A stretch of 24,574 bases of DNA from CAZEIW01 sp964512305 (GCA_964512305.1 CAZEIW010000082.1:1-24574); one strand, 5' to 3'; positions 15,314 through 22,465 are shown, counted from the first letter of the stretch. The notes: generated by a model from the letters alone, not told the origin. Made by a program: numbers and translations.

Positions 15314-16161
15314 CCGGGCATCCTCGGCACGAACACGGCCAGTGCGTCCTTCGCCATCCACCACAACGTGCTCGGGCTCCGGCGCAGCTGCGACAGCGCA
15401 TACGGCATCCAGGCTTCGCCGAACGGGACATACGCGCGCACGCGAACGCCGGCCTCGCGCGCCACGGCCGATGCGGCGCGCATCGGCAGCCCGAACAACA
15501 GCTCGAGCTCGCAGGGCGTATTCGAGTCGCGCAGGCGCCGGATCGCCTCGCGCGCCAGCGCCGGATCGTGCGTGGCGACGGCCACGGCGCGCGCGCGGCC
15601 GGCCAGGCGGTCGATGACCGCGAGGCAGCCGGAGGCCGGGTCCAGGCCGGGTTGCGCGGGATCGGCCCACTGGCCCTTGACGACCCTGGCGCGCAGACCG
15701 AGCTCGATCGCGCGCTCGGCGTCCGTCACGCTTCTGCGCCATCTCCCCGGCAGTGTGCAGCCGACCGTCGGCGCGTGCGCGAGCGCGATCTCGGCGGCGG
15801 CGAACGTCGGTCCGGCGGTCTCGATCGCGTGCGAATCGAAATGAATGCCGACGCCCGTCCGCCGCGAGGCGAGCGCGATTTCCTCGATCAAGGCCCGGTC
15901 GTACTTCATCGCGGGCACCTTGAGCGAGACGTAGGCGTCGCGCCCGTTCCCGGCCAGCGCATCGACCGCCGCGAGGTCGAAGTCGGCGATCCGCCGCGGC
16001 GCCTCGCCGACAGCGTTGAAATACCCGACCGTCGCGGCATGACCGCTGCGCGCGAAGCGGTGGACAGCCTCGATCGCGTCGCCCAGCTCAGGGCCGGGGA
16101 CGTAGGCGCGGCTCAGGAACCTGAACACCGGCCGCGCAGCCGCTCGCACGAGGGACCGCAT
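15310..16161 (-). CDS. Proline-dehydrogenase-like FAD TIM-barrel protein with altered substrate site
   Basis: ATG 16161 lies one base after the preceding stop, with GGAAG about seven bases before it. The 283 residues span a single PRODH domain. Family landmarks are SLKVPAM (Lys81), GIHFDSH (Asp109), RVVKGQW (159-165, usually RLVKGAY), VATHD (His198) and ELELLFGLP. These precede RAYVPFG and WMPYALSQLRR at 251-261. The paired arginines that grip the proline carboxylate in PRODH/PutA (PYxxRR) are here Ser257-Gln258, and the tyrosine after KGA is Trp165. Flavin binding therefore looks kept while proline binding looks lost. I infer oxidation of a different amine, perhaps a carrier-bound or sugar-linked one. 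The gene overlaps the fusion gene by ATGA, so the two products are probably needed together. Confidence 0.8.
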   Translation of the reverse strand: MRSLVRAAARPVFRFLSRAYVPGPELGDAIEAVHRFARSGHAATVGYFNAVGEAPRRIADFDLAAVDALAGNGRDAYVSLKVPAMKYDRALIEEIALASRRTGVGIHFDSHAIETAGPTFAAAEIALAHAPTVGCTLPGRWRRSVTDAERAIELGLRARVVKGQWADPAQPGLDPASGCLAVIDRLAGRARAVAVATHDPALAREAIRRLRDSNTPCELELLFGLPMRAASAVAREAGVRVRAYVPFGEAWMPYALSQLRRSPSTLWWMAKDALAVFVPRMPG

Positions 16162-16162
16162 C

Positions 16163-17287
16163 TCAGTCTTCCGCGCGCTTCCACGTCCGCCGCAGGCGCC
16201 ATGCGCCCCAGCGTGCCGCATCGGCGCCGAACGCGAACGCGCCCGCGGAGGAGAACGGATATGCGCGGACCCGCACGCACTCGCGCAGGCGTGCGGTCCA
16301 CAGGCGCGTCCAGGGTTCCGCCGATCCGAGGAACTCGATCGTCTGCAGTCCGCGCTGCGCGGCGTACCGGATCGCATGCAGCATCAGCAGCGTTCCGGGC
16401 GAACTGCGCGCGTACGCCTCGTTGTGGCCTATCTTCAGCAGCCAGAAGCGCTGACGCGACTCGATGGCAATCTGCATCGCGACGGCCTTGCCGTCGATTC
16501 GCATGAAAGCGAGGCGCAGGATGCCCTTCGCGCAGCAGGCCGCGAAGTAGCGCCGGTAGAACCCGGAACGCAGCGGATCGACCGCCAGCGCGGTGCCGTT
16601 GCGCCCCTTCCAGCTGTTGAACTCGGCGTCGTAGGCCTCGCCCAGGAGCTCGTCGAGGTTCGACGGTTGCGGCGTGACGACCTCGAACCCGGTCGTGCCC
16701 GACTGTCCGGCGTTTCGCAGCGCGCGCCGGAAGTCCGAGCGCCGCCCGGCATTGAAGTGCGTCTCGGGCTCGACCCAGGTCGGATCGATCTCGAGGTACG
16801 GATACGGGCCGACAGGAGCGACGCGGACGAAGCCCCGGCGCCTGAATGCGCGCTGGACTTCGCCGGCCACGGGCGAATCGGCCGGCACCCGCTGCAGGTC
16901 GACCGGCGAGCCGTGCCGGGACAGCTCGTCGCACAGGCGCGCGAGCGCAGCGCGGTCGGCATAGACGAGGTCCATCGGCTCGGTCAGCTCCCTGACGCCG
17001 ATCGACTCCAGACGCCCGGCCCGCCACCAGGAACGTTCGCGCTCCACCAGCGGTGCGATCGCTTTGCATCGCCCGCCGTCCCAGATCGAGAACATCTTCA
17101 ACCGGCCCGAGGCCGACAGGGCTTCGACGCAGGCGCGGGTCCACTCGAAGTGCTCGATCGGTCCCCCGGCCGAGGCTTCCAGCGCCTCCCAGGCCGGCCG
17201 CAGGCCGGCCAGCAGGGCCGCGTCGGTGATCGGTAAAGCGCGGCAGCCGTCCGCAGCGGCCGGCGCCTGCATGGCCATGCCGCTCAT
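16163..17287 (-). CDS. CelD/BcsL-type GNAT-fold acyltransferase (second copy)
   Basis: The 374-residue protein shows the Acetyltransf_6 pattern: IEHFEWTRACVEAL near 44-57, a basic GRRSDFRRALRNAG segment near 182-194, then ILRLAFMRIDGKAVAMQIAIE and the closing KIGHNEAYARSSPGTLLMLHAI and TIEFLGS. It should transfer an acyl or aminoacyl group to a sugar or peptide intermediate. FemAB-type proteins are common in exosortase A loci and this could be scored as one. Its start overlaps the ATPase stop (ATGA) and its stop lies one base before the PRODH-like gene. Sequence similarity to the CelD-like protein at 11125-12393 is limited to the fold motifs, so they probably act on different substrates. Confidence 0.8.
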   Translation of the reverse strand: MSGMAMQAPAAADGCRALPITDAALLAGLRPAWEALEASAGGPIEHFEWTRACVEALSASGRLKMFSIWDGGRCKAIAPLVERERSWWRAGRLESIGVRELTEPMDLVYADRAALARLCDELSRHGSPVDLQRVPADSPVAGEVQRAFRRRGFVRVAPVGPYPYLEIDPTWVEPETHFNAGRRSDFRRALRNAGQSGTTGFEVVTPQPSNLDELLGEAYDAEFNSWKGRNGTALAVDPLRSGFYRRYFAACCAKGILRLAFMRIDGKAVAMQIAIESRQRFWLLKIGHNEAYARSSPGTLLMLHAIRYAAQRGLQTIEFLGSAEPWTRLWTARLRECVRVRAYPFSSAGAFAFGADAARWGAWRLRRTWKRAED

Positions 17288-18318
17288 CTGCCGCCGAACT
17301 TGCCGCCGGCCCGCGTGCGCCGCTCAGGCCCCGCCATCGCGCGCAGCAGTTCGAGCATCGTGTTGACGCTGCGTTCGAGGCGGTCCAGCCGTGCCGCGAT
17401 CGACGAAATGACGAAGGGCCGAACCACGTCGCTGGACCGGCCCCAGTCGGCCGGCGACCCGGTCGAGCGGCCCGCATCGGCCGCCTCAGCGACCTGCGGT
17501 GCGCCTCCCAGCTCTTCCTGCAGCTCGGCGTCGGTCTCCGTGACGTCGCGCGCCGTGATCTCGTGCTTTTCGCCCAGGTAGGCGCCGAGCAATACTCGGT
17601 TGCAGAGCGCATTGATCCGCCGCGGGATGCCGCCCGTGGCATCGTGCAGCGCCGGAAAGACCGCATCCTCGAACGACGGATCGCCGTTCCATCCGACCCG
17701 GCGCAGCCTGTGTTCGATGTAGCCGCGGGTCTCCTCGCGCTCCATGGGCCCGAGGTGATAGGAGGCGATGATGCGCTGGCGCAGCTGCAGCATCGCCGGC
17801 GAGCGCATCAGCTCGCGCAGTTCGGGCTGGCCGACCAGGAAGCTTTGCAGCAATGCGCGGTCGCCGAGCTGGAAGTTCGACAGCATGCGCAGCTCTTCCA
17901 ACGCCTGCTGCGAAAGGTTCTGCGCCTCGTCGACCACCAGCAGCGCGCGCCGGTTCTGCGCGACCAGCGAGGTCAGGAACGCCTCGATCGTCGCCAGCAG
18001 CGAGGCCTTGCCCGCGCCCTCGACCGCGAGGCCGAAGGCGATCGCGACCGCGCGCAGGAGGTTATCGGAGTCCAGCTGGGTGCTGACGAGCTGCGCCGCC
18101 ACCACCGTGCTAGGGTCGAGCTCTTGCAGCAGCGCGCGCACCAGGGTCGTCTTTCCGGCGCCGACCTCGCCCGTGATCACGATGAAGCCCTCGCGCTGGA
18201 ACACGCCGTACTTCAGGTAGGCGTGCGCCTTGCTGTGGCCGCGGCTCGCGAAGAAGAACGTCGGGTCGGGGTTGAGCTGGAACGGGTTGCCCGAGAAGCC
18301 GTAGAAGGTTTCGAACAT
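17284..18318 (-). CDS. ExeA/GspA-like AAA ATPase, XrtA-associated type
   Basis: The 344-residue protein starts MFETFYGFSGNPFQLNPDP, the hallmark N-terminus of ExeA-like ATPases linked to exosortase A polysaccharide loci. Walker A is GEVGAGKT (50-57), Walker B is LLVVDEAQN (Asp130, Glu131), and RMLSNFQL, VGQPELRE and GGIPRRINALCNR give the sensor motifs. Unlike ExeA of type II secretion it has no visible peptidoglycan-binding domain or membrane helix. The last 70 residues are Gly/Ala/Arg-rich with a predicted short coiled segment (IAARLDRLERSVNTMLELL). It presumably powers or regulates assembly of the exported polymer or its enzyme complex. It follows the tyrosine kinase gene by 10 bp and overlaps the acyltransferase gene by 4 bp. 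The kinase-ATPase gene pair is typical of XrtA loci. Confidence 0.9.
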   Translation of the reverse strand: MFETFYGFSGNPFQLNPDPTFFFASRGHSKAHAYLKYGVFQREGFIVITGEVGAGKTTLVRALLQELDPSTVVAAQLVSTQLDSDNLLRAVAIAFGLAVEGAGKASLLATIEAFLTSLVAQNRRALLVVDEAQNLSQQALEELRMLSNFQLGDRALLQSFLVGQPELRELMRSPAMLQLRQRIIASYHLGPMEREETRGYIEHRLRRVGWNGDPSFEDAVFPALHDATGGIPRRINALCNRVLLGAYLGEKHEITARDVTETDAELQEELGGAPQVAEAADAGRSTGSPADWGRSSDVVRPFVISSIAARLDRLERSVNTMLELLRAMAGPERRTRAGGKFGGR

Positions 18319-18328
18319 GGCGGATCAG

Positions 18329-19276
18329 TCAGGAGCTTCCGTAGCCGTAACCGTAGCCGTAGCCGTACGCCTTGCCCTCCACGCCCCGAACCTTGTTCAG
18401 CAGCGTCATCACGACCGGGCAGGCCTCGATCGTGGCCAGGGCCTCGACCACGGAATTGCGCGGCGTCCGCTGCGCTTCGACCACGACGACGATCTGGCCG
18501 ACGTGCCCGGCAAGCACGCGAGTCTCCGGCGCAGCGAGCAGGGGCGGGGAATCGAACAGGAGGATCCGCCGTTCGTCCTGCGTCGCCAGCTGCTCGACGA
18601 GCCGCGCCATCGCGGCGCTGCCGAGCAGCTCGGTGGTATGGCCGCCCGCGGTGCCGGCGGTGCCCGCGGGCAGCAGCGAAAGCTTGTCGATGCTCGTGGG
18701 AAGGATCAGTTCGCGCAGCGGCAGCTCCGGATCGGCGAGCGCGTCGAGCAGGCCCTTGGCGGGCGGCAGCCCGAGGCGGTTGAACACCGCCGGCCGCAGC
18801 ACGTCGGCATCGATCAGCAGCACGCGCCAGTCGACTTCCATCGCCAGCGACATCGCGAGGTTGAGCGCCGCGAAGGTCTTGCCCTCGCCGGGCACCGCGC
18901 TGGTGACCATGATGCAGTTGGCGCGCCTTACAGGCGCTGCGGACTCGCCGCGCGCGTTCATCAGCAGCGGGCGCTTGATGCCGCGGAACTGGTCCGCGAG
19001 GCGGCTTCGCGGCGCGCCCGGCGCGGCGATGCCCGCCGCCGCGAGGCGCACGGGGTCGAGAATCACGCGCGGTGCGCTCTCGCCTTCGTCCACGGCCTCG
19101 GGGCGCAGCAACTGGACGCTGCGCATGGCGCCTGGGGGCCGGCCCAGATCCGCGAGGTTCGGCGGGAAGTCGTTCGTGCCGGGGCGCGATGGCTGGGCCG
19201 CCGTCGACGGCGCCGGCTCGATGCCTGCACGGCGCAGCTCCTCGAGCCTGCGCGCTGCTTGTTCGATGATGCTCAC
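18329..19276 (-). CDS. BY-type tyrosine autokinase, XrtA-associated type, soluble CpsD-like
   Basis: The start is GTG 19276. An in-frame stop lies 18 bases upstream and AAGGG precedes it by about nine bases. The 315-residue protein has Walker A SAVPGEGKT (126-134), Walker A' VLLIDADVLRP (152-162) and Walker B ILLFDSPP (238-245), the pattern of bacterial tyrosine kinases. The C-terminus carries five tyrosines alternating with glycine (Tyr304, 306, 308, 310, 312), the expected autophosphorylation cluster. No transmembrane or Wzz domain is present, so a separate membrane activator should exist, but none lies in the window. In exosortase A systems this kinase controls polysaccharide chain length and export. 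Here it heads the long operon with the NRPS, suggesting phosphorylation control over the whole pathway. Confidence 0.92.
   Translation of the reverse strand: MSIIEQAARRLEELRRAGIEPAPSTAAQPSRPGTNDFPPNLADLGRPPGAMRSVQLLRPEAVDEGESAPRVILDPVRLAAAGIAAPGAPRSRLADQFRGIKRPLLMNARGESAAPVRRANCIMVTSAVPGEGKTFAALNLAMSLAMEVDWRVLLIDADVLRPAVFNRLGLPPAKGLLDALADPELPLRELILPTSIDKLSLLPAGTAGTAGGHTTELLGSAAMARLVEQLATQDERRILLFDSPPLLAAPETRVLAGHVGQIVVVVEAQRTPRNSVVEALATIEACPVVMTLLNKVRGVEGKAYGYGYGYGYGSS
18339..18368 (-). repeat. Five hexamer repeats encoding the Tyr-Gly tail
   Basis: Five consecutive 6-bp units (CCGTAG, CCGTAA, CCGTAG, CCGTAG, CCGTAC on the plus strand) encode five Tyr-Gly pairs at the kinase C-terminus. Units are nearly identical and in frame, so slippage would change the number of phosphorylatable tyrosines without breaking the protein. 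Confidence 0.85.
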
Positions 19277-19557
19277 TTCGGACCCTTCAAGTCATCGTGC
19301 GCAAGCGCGGCCCGCCGAAAACTGTGCGAGGCGTGATGCGCATCGCCTTCATACCCGGCGCGGTCGAACCGCGCGTTGCGGCCGCTGCCGATCGTCCGCC
19401 CGCGCACAGGCGCGGTCGCGTGCCCAGTGAGGGCAAACAGCCATCGCCCGCTGGTGATCCCTTCGAGGTAAAGATGCGCCCAAAGGGGTCCGGCGCGCTT
19501 GACCAGCATCAACGGCCATCCGGCGTTCTGCGGGCCGCTTGATTCGAACCATGCCAC
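19273..19557 (-). CDS. Possible 94-residue ORF ahead of the tyrosine kinase gene
   Basis: This frame runs from ATG 19557 and ends with a TGA that overlaps the kinase GTG start (GTGA), a junction style used throughout this operon. The protein starts MAWFESSGPQNAGW and shows no recognisable domain, signal peptide or membrane span. By eye, its third codon positions are less GC-biased than those of the clear genes. No ribosome site precedes the ATG. It may be chance in GC-rich leader DNA. Confidence 0.2.
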   Translation of the reverse strand: MAWFESSGPQNAGWPLMLVKRAGPLWAHLYLEGITSGRWLFALTGHATAPVRGRTIGSGRNARFDRAGYEGDAHHASHSFRRAALAHDDLKGPK

Positions 19558-19677
19558 GTGGCTTAACGATGAAACGGCGAAATACAGTGGTTGCGGCGCC
19601 GCTCAGCCGCCGATCGACCGGCGTCATCTGCGCGGACGCAGGGCCGCCGCGGTTTCGCCGGGCCGATGGCCGGACTC

Positions 19678-19704
19678 AGGTGTCGGCGCCGCGTGACGAC
19701 ACCT
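19678..19704. promoter_or_regulatory. Perfect 8-bp inverted repeat AGGTGTCG/CGACACCT
   Basis: AGGTGTCG (19678-19685) and CGACACCT (19697-19704) are perfect inverted arms around 11 bases. On the minus strand the site would lie just downstream of the promoter-like core at 19730-19745, placing it in the early leader. It may be an operator or an RNA hairpin. No long T-run follows on either strand, so a terminator is unlikely. Confidence 0.4.
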
Positions 19705-19729
19705 TTAGCGATATCCCGGAGCAAGGCGC

Positions 19730-19745
19730 GTTATACCATATATGC
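19730..19745 (-). promoter_or_regulatory. Promoter-like AT-rich core for the tyrosine kinase operon
   Basis: On the minus strand the core reads GCATATATGGTATAAC. It contains TGGTATAAC, an extended -10-like element (TG, one base, TATAAC). No good -35 hexamer lies at the usual distance, so an activator or another sigma factor may be required. The leader to GTG 19276 would be about 450 bases, unusually long. Confidence 0.35.
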
Positions 19746-19755
19746 GGTACTCACA

Positions 19756-19776
19756 GGGGTCGGAATTTTCGACACC
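19756..19776. promoter_or_regulatory. Imperfect inverted repeat with the same half-site, GGGGTCG/CGACACC
   Basis: GGGGTCG (19756-19762) and CGACACC (19770-19776) pair at six of seven positions around a 7-base AT-rich centre. The half-site GGTGTCG is shared with the perfect repeat at 19678-19704, on the other side of the promoter-like core. A pair of operators for one regulator is plausible. Confidence 0.35.
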
Positions 19777-19873
19777 AAGCGGGCAAGCATCGGGAAAAGT
19801 CGATAAGCGTACGCTCACTTCCAGACAAACCAAGGGTCGGCGGCGAATTCTTCAAATAAGGGCCGACTCACTT

Positions 19874-19888
19874 GGGCGTCCTGCGCCC
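19874..19888 (-). terminator. Weak hairpin after the epimerase gene
   Basis: GGGCG and CGCCC form a 5-bp stem with a 5-base loop, about 35 bases after the epimerase stop on the minus strand. Only a loose TTATTT lies further on, so it may be a weak or factor-assisted terminator, or nothing. Confidence 0.2.
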
Positions 19889-19921
19889 GTGCAGGCTGGC
19901 CGTCGAAGGCCGATGACGCCG

Positions 19922-20896
19922 CTACAACCTCGCGTAGCCGAAGTACGCGCGAACCCAGTCGACCAATCGAGGCAGCCCTTCCTCGATCGACGTCGTCGGC
20001 TCCCACCCCAGATCCCGCCGCGTCGCCTCGATATCCGCCGCCGTCGACCGCACGTCCCCCGGCTGCATCGGCCTCATCACCATCCGCGGCGTCGCGCCCA
20101 CCGCGCGCGCGAGCACCTCGATGAAGCGCATCAGCTGCTCTGGCCGGTTGTTGCCGAGGTTGTACAGCCGGTGCGGCACGTCGCCGAAGCGCGCGGTCCC
20201 GTCGAGCGCCGCCAGCGTGCCGCCGACGATGTCGTCGATGTACGTGAAGTCGCGCTGCATGTCGCCGTGCCCGTAGACCTCGATCTCGCGCCCCTCGAAC
20301 AGCGCGCGCGCGAACTTCATCGGCGCCATGTCCGGCCGGCCCCACGGCCCGTACACGGTGAAGTAGCGCAGGCCGGTGAGGCGCAGACCGAACTGCCGCG
20401 CGTAGACGGCGGCGATCAGCTCGTTGGCGCGCTTGGTCGCCGCGTACAGGCTGACCGGCTGATCGACCGGATCGTCGATCGAGAACGGCTGCTTGGTGTT
20501 GGCGCCATACACGCTCGACGACGACGCGTAGACGAAGTGTTCGACATCGCCGGCGGCGCGCGCCAGCTCGAGCAGGTTGACGAAGCCGGCTACGTTGCTG
20601 TCGACGTAGGCGTGCGGGTTCTCGAACGAATAGCGCACGCCGGCCTGCGCGGCCAGGTGCACGATCCGGCGCGGGCGGTGGCGGGCGAACAGCGCCGACA
20701 GCGCAGCGCGATCCGTCAGGTCGGCTTCGACCTGCGTGTACCGCGAGTCGGTCAGCCGTGCAACGCGGTCGCGCTTGAGCTGCGGATCGTAGTAGGGGTT
20801 GAAGTTGTCGAGGCCGACGACGGCTTCGCCGCGCGCGAGCAGCGCCTGCGCGACCGCCTGGCCGATGAAGCCGGCGCTGCCGGTGACAAGGATCAT
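19922..20896 (-). CDS. UDP-glucuronate 4-epimerase-like extended SDR
   Basis: The 324-residue protein is an extended short-chain dehydrogenase. It has the NAD-binding GSAGFIG (6-12), DNFNPYYDPQLKRDR typical of UDP-glucuronate epimerases, SSSSVYG near 125-131, the catalytic pair Tyr151/Lys155 in YAATK, and RYFTVYGPWGRPDMA. It should interconvert UDP-glucuronate and UDP-galacturonate in the cytoplasm, with the UDP-GlcNAc-type epimerases as the main alternative. It begins 18 bp after the UDP-glucose dehydrogenase stop, so the two genes form a pathway pair: UDP-Glc to UDP-GlcA to UDP-GalA. No strong ribosome site precedes ATG 20896. Confidence 0.88.
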   Translation of the reverse strand: MILVTGSAGFIGQAVAQALLARGEAVVGLDNFNPYYDPQLKRDRVARLTDSRYTQVEADLTDRAALSALFARHRPRRIVHLAAQAGVRYSFENPHAYVDSNVAGFVNLLELARAAGDVEHFVYASSSSVYGANTKQPFSIDDPVDQPVSLYAATKRANELIAAVYARQFGLRLTGLRYFTVYGPWGRPDMAPMKFARALFEGREIEVYGHGDMQRDFTYIDDIVGGTLAALDGTARFGDVPHRLYNLGNNRPEQLMRFIEVLARAVGATPRMVMRPMQPGDVRSTAADIEATRRDLGWEPTTSIEEGLPRLVDWVRAYFGYARL

Positions 20897-20914
20897 CGCA
20901 GCGGCCCCGGGGAC

Positions 20915-22246
20915 TCAGCCCGGGGCGCGGCCGACGCCGTAGTAGGCGAGGCCGGCGGCGCGCACCGCCCGCGGGTCGTAAAGGTTGCGGCCGTCGATCA
21001 GCACGCGCTGCCGGAGGGTCTCGGCCAGGTGGGCGAAGTCGGGGCTGCGGAACTCGAGCCACTCGGTGACCACCACCAGTGCGTCGGCGCCTTCGCACGC
21101 GGCCGCCGCGCTGTCGCAGTAGACGATCTTGCGCTCGAGCTCCTCGAGCGCGATGCCCGCGGTCGCGCGGGCCTGCGGATCGTAGGCGCGCACCGTTGCG
21201 CCCGCGGCGATCGCATCGCGGATCAGCACCAGGCTGGGCGCCTCGCGCACGTCGTCGGTGTGGGGCTTGAACGCCAGCCCCCACACCGCGATCACGCGGT
21301 CGCGCAACTCGCCGCGCAGCGCCTCGCGCAGCTTGGTCGCCAGCAGATGCTTCTGCTCCTCGTTGACCTCGTGCACCGCCGACAGCACCCGCGCCGACAG
21401 CACGTTCTCCCGCGCCATCGCCAGCAGCGCGCGCACGTCCTTCGGGAAGCACGAGCCGCCGTAGCCGGCGCCGGCGTACAGGAAGCTCGGCCCGATCCGC
21501 GGGTCGGCGCCGATCGCGTGGCGCACGCGTTCGACGTCGGCGCCGAGCTTTTCGGCCAGCCGCGCCAGCTCGTTCATGAACGAAATGCGCGTGGCCAGCA
21601 TCGCGTTGGCCGCGTACTTGGCCAGCTCCGAGGAACGCGCGTCGAGCACGATCAGGCGTTCGCGGTTGCGGTTGAAGGGCGCATACAGCGCGCCGAGCGT
21701 CGCGATCGCATCGGCGTCGTCGGTGCCGATCACGATGCGGTCCGGATGCATGAAATCCTGCAGCGCCGCGCCTTCCTTCAGGAATTCCGGGTTCGATGCG
21801 ACGGGTGTGCGGATCACGACCCCGCGCGCCGCCAGTTCCTCCCGCAGCGCGTGCTCGGCCCGCTCATGGGTGCCCACCGGCACCGTCGACTTCACCACGA
21901 CCAGCGCGTTGCGGGTCAGGCGCTTGCCCAGCTCGCGCGCCGCCCGCTCGACGTGGCGCACGTCGGCCGATCCGTCCTCGTCGGTCGGCGTGCCCACCGC
22001 GATGAAGAACACGTCGGAGTGCGCCACCGCCTCGTCGTAGCTCGAGGTGAACCCGATCCGCCCGGCGTGGCGGTTGCGGGCGATCACCTCGTCCAGCCCG
22101 GGCTCGTGGATCGGAACCTCGCCCGCGTTCAGGCGCGCCACCTTGGCGGCGTCGATGTCGATGCAAAGCACCTCGTTGCCGACGTCGGCGAAGCAGGCGC
22201 CGGTCACCAGGCCAACGTAGCCGGTGCCGATCATGGTCAATTTCAT
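20915..22246 (-). CDS. ugd: UDP-glucose 6-dehydrogenase
   Basis: The 443-residue protein oxidises UDP-glucose to UDP-glucuronate with two NAD+. It opens with the NAD-binding MIGTGYVGLVTGACFADVG, has VGTPTDEDGSAD (about 85-96) and SNPEFLKEG (151-159), and carries the catalytic cysteine in GYGGSCFPKD (Cys266). A C-terminal UDP-binding domain contains AFKPHTDDVREAPS-type residues, as expected. ATG 22246 is chosen because AAGGGA lies about nine bases before it and the family core starts here. An in-frame ATG at 22288 would add 14 unrelated residues. It is the first gene of a two-gene operon with the epimerase and is transcribed away from the GT2 gene at 22466. Confidence 0.95.
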   Translation of the reverse strand: MKLTMIGTGYVGLVTGACFADVGNEVLCIDIDAAKVARLNAGEVPIHEPGLDEVIARNRHAGRIGFTSSYDEAVAHSDVFFIAVGTPTDEDGSADVRHVERAARELGKRLTRNALVVVKSTVPVGTHERAEHALREELAARGVVIRTPVASNPEFLKEGAALQDFMHPDRIVIGTDDADAIATLGALYAPFNRNRERLIVLDARSSELAKYAANAMLATRISFMNELARLAEKLGADVERVRHAIGADPRIGPSFLYAGAGYGGSCFPKDVRALLAMARENVLSARVLSAVHEVNEEQKHLLATKLREALRGELRDRVIAVWGLAFKPHTDDVREAPSLVLIRDAIAAGATVRAYDPQARATAGIALEELERKIVYCDSAAAACEGADALVVVTEWLEFRSPDFAHLAETLRQRVLIDGRNLYDPRAVRAAGLAYYGVGRAPG

Positions 22247-22465
22247 CGGGCTGGTCCCTTGAATGGGCGTCGCGCTGCAGCGCGGCATCGCATTGTATCG
22301 AGGCGGGTCCCGCCCGATCCCTGCGCCGTGTCAAGCGCAAGCGCCGGTTTGGCAGCCGCGCGACCGTCGAGCAACGCCGCTCGACCGCCTATCATGACGC
22401 TTTGGCGGCGATCGGCCGCCGATCGGCCTCAAATCGCGCGACCACGGCTCCGGACGGACGCATCA
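22247..22465. promoter_or_regulatory. Divergent promoter region between ugd and the GT2 gene
   Basis: For ugd, a minus-strand TACAAT (22297-22292) makes a good -10 box with a leader of about 40 bases. The 13-base palindrome GGCGGGTCCCGCC (22302-22314) fills the spacer, and no -35 lies at 17 bp. A perfect TTGACA (22334-22329) lies too far upstream, 31 bases from the -10. For the plus-strand gene the only AT-richer spot is CTATCATG near 22389-22396. A GGCGGC/GCCGCC inverted repeat (22404-22420) and repeated CGATCGGCC words lie in its leader. Confidence 0.4.

Larger units (their letters stand above)
19277..19921. other. 645-bp intergenic region with likely operon promoter
   Basis: The region separates the epimerase gene from the tyrosine kinase gene, both on the minus strand. 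No convincing gene or structured RNA family is seen. Its middle holds the most AT-rich stretch nearby (19700-19770), with a promoter-like core and two inverted repeats described separately. The part next to the kinase gene holds only the doubtful 94-residue ORF. The epimerase side holds a weak hairpin. Confidence 0.6.

Noticed and set aside
15310..16377. A start at 16377 for the PRODH-like gene
   Set aside because: It would overlap the acyltransferase gene by over 200 bp and add Ser/Arg-rich sequence; ATG 16161 has a good ribosome site.
19540..19560. TGGCATGGTTCGAA on the minus strand as a sigma-54 site, as expected for XrtA loci controlled by PrsK/PrsR
   Set aside because: It has a -24-like TGGCAT but no TTGC at the required distance.
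19742..22465. Plus-strand open frame continuous with the GT2 gene, which would extend it by over 900 residues
   Set aside because: The extension is antisense to ugd and the epimerase and has no recognisable domain; the GT2 core starts only after about 22600.
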